A stretch of 9,567 nucleotides of DNA from Saprospiraceae bacterium (GCA_021739805.1 JAIPBB010000210.1:1-9567); one strand, 5' to 3'; counted from the first letter of the stretch, positions 1 through 6,173 are shown. Numbers and translations are program-made. The notes: generated by a model from the sequence alone, not told the origin.

Positions 1-122
1 GTGATAATTAAAATTAATATTGTAATTTTGATATGATTTAAGAAAATCGTTTAATGGGTTCTGTGATTTTTTTAAATCTAAAGAGAAAAAATGAATTTTT
101 AGAACCCACCTTAAAAAAGCCT

Positions 123-323
123 ATGGATAAAACATACTCTACTTACAATTTAAAAAATCGCTTTGAACCTGAAAAAACTGATGAAGATATGTTAAAAATA
201 TTAACAGCTAAAATGGATCTTGCTCCCAGCGATTTTGTAATAAGAAATATTTTGAATTACTCAAAAGCACTGGAGATGCTAAAGACTGCTGCAACAGGCA
301 ATGTAGGTTTAATTCTTAATTAG
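123..323 (+). CDS. Small hypothetical protein, 66 aa (start could be at 54, giving 89 aa)
   Basis: Short soluble protein with no signal peptide or membrane segment, and no function that I recognise. It opens with the polar stretch MDKTYSTYNLKNRFEP, has a helical middle (NILNYSKALEML) and ends in VGLILN. I have an impression of similar small proteins in Bacteroidota that pair a 'YNLKNRF' opening with a short helix, but I cannot search for them here. The frame is open back to an ATG at 54, with an in-frame TAA at 39-41, so 54 is the earliest possible start. I prefer 123 because the 23 extra residues are Lys/Asn-rich and look like translated AT-rich leader, but neither start has a Shine-Dalgarno-like sequence to decide it. 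The strong terminator 21 bp after the stop supports a real, separately ended transcript. Confidence 0.6.
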   Translation: MDKTYSTYNLKNRFEPEKTDEDMLKILTAKMDLAPSDFVIRNILNYSKALEMLKTAATGNVGLILN

Positions 324-344
324 GTTAGTAATTGTTAAACTGAT

Positions 345-380
345 ACGACCGGTCTAAAATTAGATCGGTCGTTTTATTTG
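345..380 (+). terminator. Intrinsic terminator of the small hypothetical gene
   Basis: Inverted repeat acgaccggtct (345-355) pairs with agatcggtcgt (362-372) through 11 base pairs, one of them a G-U wobble, around a 6-nt A/T loop. The T-rich tail gttttattt follows at 371-379. It starts 21 bp after the stop codon at 323. The arms are much richer in GC than the surroundings, as expected for a rho-independent terminator. Confidence 0.85.
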
Positions 381-458
381 AATATAGAAACATTTCCTAA
401 TTTTGCTTCTTAAATAATATGTAAGCCCGTAGTGTCCCTTATTAATAAACAATTTTAC

Positions 459-711
459 GCCACAGATTCTCAGATTAGTTAAATAATTAGTTGTTGAATT
501 ATCTCAGATTGTGGTATAAATAAAAAAATATTTTTTATTTATAAATCTGCTAAAATTTTTGCTTATATAGGTCTTGCTAAAAAACATATTTTGATTAAAT
601 AGGATATTTAAAATCTATTATAATTATTTCTTATTGAAGAAAATCTGTGAATTTAACGAAGTGATATCACGAACTCCTTTTAAATTAATAGTTTTGTGAG
701 TAATCTGTGGC
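459..711. repeat. 253-bp stretch bounded by 10-bp perfect inverted repeats
   Basis: gccacagatt at 459-468 is the exact reverse complement of aatctgtggc at 702-711. Inside there are further degenerate copies of the same word: cagatt at 471-476 and 505-510, and aatctgtga at 642-650. No gene is visible between them. The layout is like the non-autonomous intergenic elements with CCACAGATT/AATCTGTGG ends that I recall from many environmental bacterial genomes, but no target-site duplication is evident. This element, the AT palindrome inside it and the terminator at 345-380 are all I see in the 421-bp gene-free gap 324-744. Confidence 0.45.
515..543. repeat. Perfect 13-bp all-AT palindrome
   Basis: tataaataaaaaa (515-527) and ttttttatttata (531-543) are exact reverse complements separated by the three bases ata. 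It lies inside the 459-711 inverted-repeat element. It could extrude as a cruciform or act as a weak bidirectional terminator. In so AT-rich a region it could also be a by-product of composition. Confidence 0.5.
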
Positions 712-744
712 TTCTTTTTAAAATTAATTGTAACAATAATAGAA

Positions 745-1413
745 ATGACAAAAAAAGAAAGATTTCAAAAAGTAATAGAATATTTCGTTGAGAACAGACC
801 TGTGGCTGAAACTGAACTGGTTTATGTTACACCTTATGAACTTTTAGTTGCTGTTATTTTATCAGCTCAATGCACCGACAAAAGGGTAAATATGCTTACT
901 CCTGCATTGCTTAAACAATTTCCCGAAGCAGAATCATTAGCAGAAGCATCAGTTGATGAAGTTTTTCAATATATTAAAAGCTGCTCCTACCCTAACAACA
1001 AAGCCAAACATTTAGTCGGTATGGCGAAAAAACTAATGGAAGAATTCAATGGAGTTGTGCCATCTGAAATTGATGAACTTCAAAAGCTGCCCGGTGTTGG
1101 AAGAAAAACTGCCAACGTTATTCGTTCTGTGGCTTTTGGCAAACCTGCTATGGCTGTTGACACTCATGTTTTCAGAGTTGCAGCACGAATTGGTTTAACA
1201 ACAAATGCAAAAAACCCACTTCAAACCGAGCAGCAATTAGTAAAACATATCCCAACTAATAAATTAAATATTGCCCACCATTGGTTAATTCTTCATGGAA
1301 GATATGTTTGCATTGCCAGGAAACCTAAATGTGAAGAATGTGGGATAGTTGAGTATTGTATATTTTTTGAGAAGCAAACAAAGAAGTTGAAAAAGGAAAG
1401 TACCAAATATTAA
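745..1413 (+). CDS. nth: Endonuclease III, DNA glycosylase/AP lyase with [4Fe-4S] cluster
   Basis: Cytosolic base-excision repair enzyme that removes oxidised pyrimidines such as thymine glycol and cleaves the resulting abasic site by beta-elimination. At 222 aa it is close to the usual family length of about 211. The helix-hairpin-helix is LPGVGRKTAN (115-124) with the Schiff-base lysine K121, and the catalytic aspartate is D139 in VDTHV. Four cysteines at 189, 196, 199 and 205 give the C-x6-C-x2-C-x5-C pattern of the iron-sulfur cluster. The N-terminal helical core includes LLVAVILSAQCTDKRVN (33-49), typical of Nth. A Lys-rich tail of about 15 residues follows the cluster. The ATG follows an A-rich leader (aataatagaa) with no Shine-Dalgarno sequence. 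It is alone on its strand and converges with the membrane-protein gene on the minus strand. All key residues are intact, so I see no sign of decay. Confidence 0.97.
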   Translation: MTKKERFQKVIEYFVENRPVAETELVYVTPYELLVAVILSAQCTDKRVNMLTPALLKQFPEAESLAEASVDEVFQYIKSCSYPNNKAKHLVGMAKKLMEEFNGVVPSEIDELQKLPGVGRKTANVIRSVAFGKPAMAVDTHVFRVAARIGLTTNAKNPLQTEQQLVKHIPTNKLNIAHHWLILHGRYVCIARKPKCEECGIVEYCIFFEKQTKKLKKESTKY

Positions 1414-1568
1414 AATATAAATATCAAAACTTGTCCGTCTGTATAAATAACAAATTTCAATTTTAAAAATTCCAATCCTAACATTTTTTATAACTACTGA
1501 AGCCCTGCTGGCAGCATTTGTCTTTTTTCAACAATGAGATACAATCTCTCGACAGCAATTATTCTACA

Positions 1569-1922
1569 TCAATACAAAAAATAAAGAAATATAGAAAATA
1601 AAATATACACGCAAACACAAATAGATCCAATTATTTTACTCAACATCTTTTCCGTATTAAACTTATCTACAATAACTAAATATTTATTTTTAAATACAAA
1701 AATAAATGTATTAATAGAAAATATTAAAAGAAAAGCACCTATGTGCCAATATACATTTAGTTGAAATAAAAATAATCTTATTATCAACATAATGTTTAGA
1801 GTAAGGATTAACGACAATGAAAAAGATGAAATTATTTCATCATCCTTATAATCGACTTTACTAATATAATTTCTGAAAAAACTAAATATCCTGAAAAATA
1901 TATAATTATATAGATTAATCAT
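1569..1922 (-). CDS. Small hypothetical membrane protein, three predicted helices
   Basis: 117 residues, very rich in Phe, Ile, Leu and Tyr. It has a short basic/aromatic N-terminus (about 1-20), an acidic patch YKDDE (25-29), and predicted transmembrane segments near 31-53, 57-77 and 97-116. A charged loop (about 78-96) lies between the last two. There is no signal peptide or catalytic motif, and I do not recognise the family beyond a resemblance to small Bacteroidota inner-membrane proteins of unknown role. It is convergent with nth and separated from it by 155 bp of AT-rich sequence without a convincing terminator. The start follows tacgaaaa with no Shine-Dalgarno. A reading frame just upstream (1938-2000) is in the same phase and separated only by a TAA plus five codons, so the protein may once have been longer or may be translationally coupled. 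Confidence 0.6.
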   Translation of the reverse strand: MINLYNYIFFRIFSFFRNYISKVDYKDDEIISSFSLSLILTLNIMLIIRLFLFQLNVYWHIGAFLLIFSINTFIFVFKNKYLVIVDKFNTEKMLSKIIGSICVCVYILFSIFLYFLY

Positions 1923-1937
1923 TTTTCGTAATGCTTT

Positions 1938-2000
1938 TTAATGCACCGCTCCGTCACGAATCCTTTCGCATAGTTTGGTTAATTTATAATTTTCACTCAT
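1938..2000 (-). CDS. Candidate 20-codon upstream reading frame, in phase with the membrane protein
   Basis: ATG at 2000 opens a 20-codon frame beginning MSENYKLTKL and ending RIRDGAVH, closed by TAA at 1940-1938. Five sense codons (KALRK) then lead in the same frame to the ATG of the 117-aa membrane protein at 1922. A TATATTTG box lies 8 bp upstream. It could be a leader peptide, the 5' end of a longer protein interrupted by a nonsense mutation, or chance. The second half (1941-1970) is distinctly GC-richer than its neighbours. Confidence 0.25.
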   Translation of the reverse strand: MSENYKLTKLCERIRDGAVH

Positions 2001-2284
2001 AAGATTACAAATATAATTAGAATCTTAATTGAATATATGGTTTTTTGCTTTTATTTGATAATTTTAATTATGTGTTTCTTTTAAACCACTTGATAGCTTG
2101 CCTGCTGCAAGCAGGCATTGTTATGTAGCTGATCTTAAATTTTTATTGTTTGTTATTAAGCCACGTGCGACAGCGGTGTTTACTTACGGCTATCATTAAA
2201 GTCAATGCAACTAAGGTGTTATCGGCAATTCTTTTATTTCCTTTTTACTTTTTTTGTCCATTCAATTTGAACTACCGAGGATTC
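2001..2284. other. Gene-free stretch with a short GC-rich hairpin
   Basis: No reading frame of note. tgcctgc (2099-2105) pairs with gcaggca (2111-2117) around the loop tgcaa. This 7-bp hairpin has no T-tract, so it is not a good terminator. A second GC-richer patch at 2161-2190 includes the palindrome cacgtg (2163-2168). The GC-rich patches in AT-rich surroundings could be remnants of a transferred or transposed segment, but no element ends or transposase fragments are seen. Confidence 0.4.
2008..2015 (-). promoter_or_regulatory. Bacteroidota-type -7 box, TATATTTG
   Basis: On the minus strand 2015 to 2008 reads TATATTTG, matching the Bacteroidota -7 consensus TAnnTTTG. No clear TTG-type -33 element is visible upstream. 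If used, transcription would start within a few bases of the ATG at 2000, implying a leaderless or nearly leaderless message for the short frame and the membrane protein behind it. Confidence 0.35.
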
Positions 2285-3139
2285 CTACGTAGTTGATTTT
2301 TCATCTAATTTATCAGGATTAGCACCTAATTTCTTTGTTTCTGATTTAACTCTGCGTTCCAGCTTTTTAATGTCTTCTTCCGGTGGTAGTTCTTCTGGTT
2401 TTATACCACGTTCAAGCAATATTTTTCTAACAGAAAGATTATTTATTATATGTTCATCTGAAATTGTTCTTTCAGTTTTTAATTCTTTTTCTTTTGTTTT
2501 AAAAATTGTTATTTCTGTTGCAAAATCTTTTGCTTTGATTGTTATAGTAGGCAAAAAATCTGCTAAGGCTCTTCCTTTTGGTACACCAAGCGAACTTTTC
2601 ATTTGTTGTGTTGTTTTTCCAAACAATGCCTTATCACCTTTACTTCTAATTAATCCAAAGTTTCTATCACTTCCTGTTCGTTCATATATTAATCCTGAGA
2701 GTTCTTTTTCAGATAATGTTAGTTTTTGTCTTGCTTTTAATCTTTCCCAATCTATTATTCGTTTCTCAATTACTTCGAATTTTCTTGTCTGAATTGCAAA
2801 ATAGTTTTGGGCAAATGCAATTTCTTCTTTCCTGGGATCCCCATTTTGTGCTATAAGATAACAAGCATATCTTGTTAAAATAATATCATTAATTTCGCGT
2901 TCGGTTCCTGATCCAATTTTAACCATTTTCCCGACTTCGGCAAAATGGTCTGAAATATTGTTACCACTTGCTTCACAAGAAGTTTTTGCTTTATTAATAA
3001 CTTTACTAAAGTTATCCCATTTTGAATAACCTAATAAATGTTGTAAATTGCGAGCATACCAAAATTCAATGCCGTTTTCTGTGGTATATGAATAACTTTC
3101 AAAAGTATTAGTGAGAGTTTTGATAATTTCTTTCTTCAT
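2285..3139 (-). CDS. dinD: DNA-damage-inducible protein D (DinD)
   Basis: 284 aa against 274 in E. coli DinD, which is SOS-induced and inhibits RecA-mediated strand exchange and filament activity. The N-terminal BRO-N-like region (about 12-120) shows the family signature in order: WYARNLQHLLGYS (27-39), AKTSCEASGNNISDHF (51-66), MVKIGSG (72-78), DIILTRYACYLIAQNGDP (85-102) and YFAIQTRK (113-120). The C-terminal part is charged and helical, with EKELSGLIYERTGSDRNFG (145-163), LFGKTTQQMK (172-181), LERGIKPEELPPEEDIKKLE (242-261) and a Lys-rich tail. No signal peptide or membrane segment. The gene is divergent from recA, with 472 bp between the two starts, which fits a role in controlling RecA. 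A TAACTTTG -7 box lies 5 bp before the ATG. Family assignment is secure from motif order; the biochemical effect on this RecA is inferred from E. coli. Confidence 0.92.
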   Translation of the reverse strand: MKKEIIKTLTNTFESYSYTTENGIEFWYARNLQHLLGYSKWDNFSKVINKAKTSCEASGNNISDHFAEVGKMVKIGSGTEREINDIILTRYACYLIAQNGDPRKEEIAFAQNYFAIQTRKFEVIEKRIIDWERLKARQKLTLSEKELSGLIYERTGSDRNFGLIRSKGDKALFGKTTQQMKSSLGVPKGRALADFLPTITIKAKDFATEITIFKTKEKELKTERTISDEHIINNLSVRKILLERGIKPEELPPEEDIKKLERRVKSETKKLGANPDKLDEKSTT

Positions 3140-3143
3140 ATCT

Positions 3144-3151
3144 CAAAGTTA
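3144..3151 (-). promoter_or_regulatory. Candidate dinD -7 box, TAACTTTG
   Basis: Minus strand 3151 to 3144 reads TAACTTTG, a full match to TAnnTTTG. Its last base is only 5 bp from the dinD ATG, so a transcript from here would begin at or next to the start codon (leaderless). The -33 position lacks an obvious TTG, which lowers confidence. Confidence 0.4.
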
Positions 3152-3249
3152 TAATCTTTCTTTTTATTGCAGAATTTTTCTGATTATTTTTAATATCGCA
3201 ATAAAAGAATTTCTCCATTCTAAATTGCATTTATTTCACCTTCTTTTTG

Positions 3250-3274
3250 AACTTGTACAATTTTTGCACAAGTT
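3250..3274. promoter_or_regulatory. Candidate operator: paired TTGYACAA words in an inverted repeat
   Basis: aacttgtaca (3250-3259) and tgcacaagtt (3265-3274) form 10-bp arms with one mismatch around five bases. The site can also be read as ttgtacaa (3253-3260, a perfect palindrome) followed by ttgcacaa (3264-3271), exactly 11 bp apart and so on about the same helix face. It lies in the dinD-recA control region, about 110 bp before the dinD start. It does not match E. coli-type (CTGT-N8-ACAG) or Gram-positive (GAAC-N4-GTTC) LexA boxes. Confidence 0.4.
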
Positions 3275-3520
3275 GAGTTTTCTTCTAATTCATCCGATTT
3301 GTAAATATTTGAATTTCCGAAACATTCATTTTTCTAATTCTTTTTACCTATCACAAACTTACTAATTATTTATCAATTATACAGGTAATTTGTTATGATG
3401 TTGTGATTATTGCTGAGACTTAATTAATTGCTTCTCTACTGCATTTGAATTTCATGTTTTCTGATTTTATTCTGACAATAATTTTCAGTGAAAAAAATTA
3501 TTATTTTATTTATTTTTTCA

Positions 3521-3528
3521 TATCTTTG
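3521..3528 (+). promoter_or_regulatory. Candidate recA -7 box, TATCTTTG
   Basis: TATCTTTG matches the Bacteroidota -7 consensus TAnnTTTG and lies in a run of T and A that also suits an UP-like region. No convincing TTG -33 element is seen. Transcription would start near 3533-3535, giving a leader of about 78 nt before the recA ATG at 3612 and placing the 3536-3562 inverted repeat at the very 5' end of the message. Confidence 0.5.
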
Positions 3529-3535
3529 ATTTTCT

Positions 3536-3562
3536 CATAATGATTAAAATATAATCATTATG
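3536..3562. promoter_or_regulatory. Perfect inverted repeat at the predicted recA transcription start
   Basis: cataatgatt (3536-3545) and aatcattatg (3553-3562) are exact reverse complements with the 7-base spacer aaaatat. Starting 7 bp after the TATCTTTG box, it sits where a repressor would block initiation, or where the recA mRNA would begin with a 10-bp stem-loop that could stabilise it. It has no T-tract and is too weak to be a terminator. Confidence 0.5.
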
Positions 3563-3611
3563 CAAATAATAGTTCAGAATTAATATCAATTAAAATACAA
3601 CCAACGAAATT

Positions 3612-4619
3612 ATGGCAAAAGAAGAAAACGTTAACAAAGAAAAACTAAAAGCTTTGCAGCTTACCTTAGATAAAATTGAAAAGTCTTACGGCAAGGGCAC
3701 TGTTATGAAATTAGGTGATAATGCTATCGACAATATTGAATTTATTCCAACTGGTTCTCTTGGTCTTGATATGGCTTTAGGAATCGGAGGATTTCCAAGA
3801 GGCAGAGTGGTTGAAATTTATGGTCCTGAATCATCAGGTAAAACAACACTGGCAATTCATGCTATTGCTGAAGCTCAAAAAAATGGCGGGATTGCTGCAT
3901 TTATTGATGCGGAACATGCTTTCGACAGATTCTATGCTCAAAAACTTGGTGTTGACATTGAAAATCTTCTTATCTCTCAACCTGATAATGGAGAACAAGC
4001 ATTAGAAATTACCGAGAATCTTATACGTTCAGGTGCGATTGACATAATTGTTATTGACTCGGTAGCCGCACTTACTCCAAGAAGTGAAATTGAAGGCGAA
4101 ATGGGTGATTCAAAAATGGGTCTTCAGGCAAGACTGATGTCGCAAGCATTAAGAAAATTAACTTCTACAATAAGCAAAACCGGCTGTACTTGCATATTTA
4201 TAAACCAATTACGAGAAAAAATTGGTGTTATGTTTGGAAATCCTGAAACTACAACCGGTGGAAATGCTTTGAAATTTTATTCGTCTGTTAGAATTGATAT
4301 CAGAAGAACAGGACAAATAAAAGATGCTGATAAAGTTATTGGTAACAGAGTCAGAATCAAAGTGGTTAAAAATAAAGTTGCTCCACCATTCCGACAAGCT
4401 GAATTAGATATTATTTATGGTGAAGGATTCTCCAAAGTTGGCGAAATAGTTGACTTAGGTGTTGAACACAATATTATTAAAAAAAGCGGTTCATGGTTTA
4501 GTTATGGCGAAACAAAACTTGGTCAGGGAAGAGAATCAGTTAAACAACTTTTAAAGGACAATCCCGAACTATCTGATGAACTGGAATTGAAAATCAAGGA
4601 AGCTTTGGCTCTTGTTTAG
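3612..4619 (+). CDS. recA: Recombinase RecA
   Basis: Cytosolic ATP-dependent DNA strand-exchange protein for homologous recombination and, where present, SOS signalling. 335 aa against 353 in E. coli. In order: N-terminal polymerisation helix (about 8-36, ending [12 protein letters not shown]); Walker A GPESSGKT (71-78); catalytic glutamate E101 in DAEHAFD; Walker B IIVIDS (145-150); DNA-binding loop L1 [17 protein letters not shown] (161-177); loop L2 [16 protein letters not shown] (208-223); and the C-terminal domain with [21 protein letters not shown] (271-291). The C-terminus stops at KIKEALALV without the long acidic tail of the E. coli protein, which restrains RecA there. The ATG follows ccaacgaaatt with no Shine-Dalgarno. 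It is monocistronic, divergent from dinD, and followed by repeat-filled non-coding DNA with no strong terminator. All functional motifs are intact. Confidence 0.99.
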   Translation: MAKEENVNKEKLKALQLTLDKIEKSYGKGTVMKLGDNAIDNIEFIPTGSLGLDMALGIGGFPRGRVVEIYGPESSGKTTLAIHAIAEAQKNGGIAAFIDAEHAFDRFYAQKLGVDIENLLISQPDNGEQALEITENLIRSGAIDIIVIDSVAALTPRSEIEGEMGDSKMGLQARLMSQALRKLTSTISKTGCTCIFINQLREKIGVMFGNPETTTGGNALKFYSSVRIDIRRTGQIKDADKVIGNRVRIKVVKNKVAPPFRQAELDIIYGEGFSKVGEIVDLGVEHNIIKKSGSWFSYGETKLGQGRESVKQLLKDNPELSDELELKIKEALALV

Positions 4620-4670
4620 TATTTTAGGCTAAGGAGAAGGTTAAGGCAAAAGTAAAAGGTAAAAATTATT

Positions 4671-4695
4671 CGGTAATCGGTAATCGGTAATCGGT
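4671..4695 (+). repeat. Heptad tandem repeat (cggtaat)3.5
   Basis: Three exact copies of cggtaat plus cggt, starting 52 bp after the recA stop. It is preceded by looser A/G-rich words (aaggagaagg, aaggcaaaag, aaaaggtaaa). It is the first of several short-period arrays in the 367-bp gene-free gap 4620-4986. Confidence 0.8.
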
Positions 4696-4710
4696 TCAGT
4701 ATTCAAAGCA

Positions 4711-4811
4711 TCATTGCGAAGCCTGCCGGCCGGCGAGGCAGAGGAACGACTGAAGCGATTCCTTAAGTGTAATGCAAATTATTAATAGATTGCTCGCTTC
4801 ACTCGCAATGA
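4711..4811. repeat. REP-like palindromic intergenic element
   Basis: Outer arms tcattgcga (4711-4719) and tcgcaatga (4803-4811) are perfect complements. Inner arms gaagcga (4752-4758) and tcgcttc (4794-4800) also pair. Between them is the GC-rich imperfect palindrome gcctgccggccggcgaggc (4721-4739). The pattern resembles the dispersed cattgcgag...ctcgcaatgac elements found between genes in many bacteria. A minus-strand reading frame that can be drawn across it is translation of the repeat, not a gene. Confidence 0.75.
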
Positions 4812-4847
4812 CGACAAAATCCGAAACACGTAAACCCGAAAACTGAA

Positions 4848-4896
4848 CCTGAAACTTGAAACTTGAAACCTTAAACCTTAAACCCAAAACCCAAAA
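4848..4896 (+). repeat. Degenerate heptad array, seven units
   Basis: Seven consecutive 7-mers: cctgaaa, cttgaaa twice, ccttaaa twice, cccaaaa twice. Adjacent pairs are identical while the word drifts along the array, suggesting stepwise slippage duplication. Related cccgaaa at 4835-4841 precedes it. The rest of the gap to the next ATG (4897-4986) is AT-rich, with no clear promoter. Confidence 0.75.
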
Positions 4897-4986
4897 TTTG
4901 CATTTCTCAAATAAATGACAACATAGCAAAGCCTTATTATAAGAATTTTTCTAATTTTACATTCTCATTAATTTATTAAAAAGAAA

Positions 4987-6012
4987 ATGAAAATATTTAC
5001 TACTTTATTTTCCACGCTACTGCTTATTTCAATTATACTTGGCGGCTGTGGAAATAATGACAATTCTAAAGATAAAAATCTTCAAGACACAGTTAAACTC
5101 GATTTTCCTGACTTAAGTAAACTAATAAATGAAGATCCTGGTAATCCTGAAAATTACAATAAAAGAGCAATTTTATATCTTGAAAAAAAAGACGTGAATA
5201 ATGCCCTGAATGATGTTAACAAAGCTCTTTCACTGGATTCGTATAATTCAAAATATTATATTACTCTTGCCGACATATATTTTGCAATGGGTAAAGCTAC
5301 TCAAACCAGGGAAACTCTTTTTAAAGCATTAGAAATCAAACCTGAAGATGTAGATGTTTTGCTTAAAATCGGTGAGTTAAATTTTTTCTTTCAAGATTAT
5401 GAAGGTTCAATTGAATACATAAATAAAGTTCTTGAAATCGATAATAATTATGCTAAGGCATATTTTATGAAAGCCTATCTTTACAAAGAAACTCAAGATA
5501 CAGCGAATGCAATAAAATTCTTTCAAATTGCTACTGAAAAAGACCCGAATTATTTTAATGCTTATGTAGAACTTGGAATTTTATTTGCCGCTCAAAAAAG
5601 TCCACTTGCAATTGATTATTACAATAATGCCCTTAACATTAACCCTAAAAGTCGGGAAACGTGGTATAATAAAGGAATGTATTACCAGGAAAACGGAATG
5701 TATAATGAGGCTCTTGAATCCTATACAACACTTATTGAAATCGACCCTAATTATAAATATGCTTATTACAATCTTGGTTATATTCACCTGGAATATTTGA
5801 AAATTACAGATGTGGCAAGAAACTATTTCTCCCAGGCAATTCAATGTGACCCCAATTATGTTGAAGCATATTTTAACCGTGGATTGTGTTTTGAAATTTT
5901 AGGTGATGTGGATAATGCTAAAAAAGATTATCAAAAAGCACTTCAGCTTAGAACTAACTATCAAAATGCAATTGAAGGATTAAACAGAATTGATGAAATA
6001 TTGAAAAGATAG
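4987..6012 (+). CDS. TPR-repeat lipoprotein
   Basis: 341 aa. A signal peptide of hydrophobic residues ends in the lipobox ILGGC with C21 as the predicted lipidation site, followed by a short polar linker, so it should be membrane-anchored on the periplasmic or outer side. From about residue 53 to 325 there are eight TPR units of 34-35 residues, starting near 53, 87, 121, 155, 189, 223, 257 and 292. The TPR pattern is clear in pieces such as AYFMKAYLYKETQDTANAIK and AYYNLGYIHLEY, with the helix-ending IDPNY/KDPNY recurring. TPR solenoids bind partner proteins; no catalytic domain is attached, so the partner is unknown. The start follows an A-rich leader (ttaaaaagaaa). It is flanked on both sides by non-coding tandem-repeat DNA, with the next array starting 6 bp after its stop. 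Likely a single-gene unit. Confidence 0.9.
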   Translation: MKIFTTLFSTLLLISIILGGCGNNDNSKDKNLQDTVKLDFPDLSKLINEDPGNPENYNKRAILYLEKKDVNNALNDVNKALSLDSYNSKYYITLADIYFAMGKATQTRETLFKALEIKPEDVDVLLKIGELNFFFQDYEGSIEYINKVLEIDNNYAKAYFMKAYLYKETQDTANAIKFFQIATEKDPNYFNAYVELGILFAAQKSPLAIDYYNNALNINPKSRETWYNKGMYYQENGMYNEALESYTTLIEIDPNYKYAYYNLGYIHLEYLKITDVARNYFSQAIQCDPNYVEAYFNRGLCFEILGDVDNAKKDYQKALQLRTNYQNAIEGLNRIDEILKR

Positions 6013-6017
6013 TTGTT

Positions 6018-6094
6018 GCAAGATACAAGATGCAAGATACAAGATGCAAGATACAAGATGCAAGATGCAAGATACAAGATGCTGGATGCAAGAA
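6018..6094 (+). repeat. Heptad array (g/a)caagat, about 11 units
   Basis: Ten consecutive heptads fill 6018-6087: gcaagat and acaagat alternate three times, then gcaagat twice, acaagat, and a variant gctggat. A final gcaagaa follows at 6088-6094. The alternation gives a 14-bp higher period at the 5' end. It begins 5 bp after the TPR gene stop. The rest of the 161-bp gap contains another loose period, actaaatactaaaatacta (6139-6157). Confidence 0.9.
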
Positions 6095-6173
6095 ATTAAT
6101 TTAGGATATAAGTGGTCTAAAATCTAAAATACTTTGTACTAAATACTAAAATACTAATCACAAAACATACAAT

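Noticed and set aside
1502..1540. Terminator between nth and the convergent gene
   Set aside because: tgctggcagca and gagatacaatctc give only very short stems, the first with too small a loop, despite a nearby T-run.
2099..2240. Integron attC site
   Set aside because: A GC-rich hairpin and scattered TAAC-like words are present, but I could not align paired core sites, and no integrase or cassette structure is visible.
2370..2792. Plus-strand 140-codon frame inside dinD
   Set aside because: Shadow of the well-supported dinD coding strand; no motif or promoter.
3111..3365. Plus-strand 84-codon gene between dinD and recA
   Set aside because: It overlaps the dinD start antisense and covers the control region. 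Its composition is Phe/Leu/Ile-rich AT translation with no recognisable domain.
3140..3611. Classical LexA SOS boxes in the dinD-recA region
   Set aside because: Neither CTGT-N8-ACAG nor GAAC-N4-GTTC is present. The inverted repeats there are reported as candidates for another regulator.
4711..4929. Minus-strand 72-codon gene
   Set aside because: It is a translation of the REP-like element and heptad array, with no start context.
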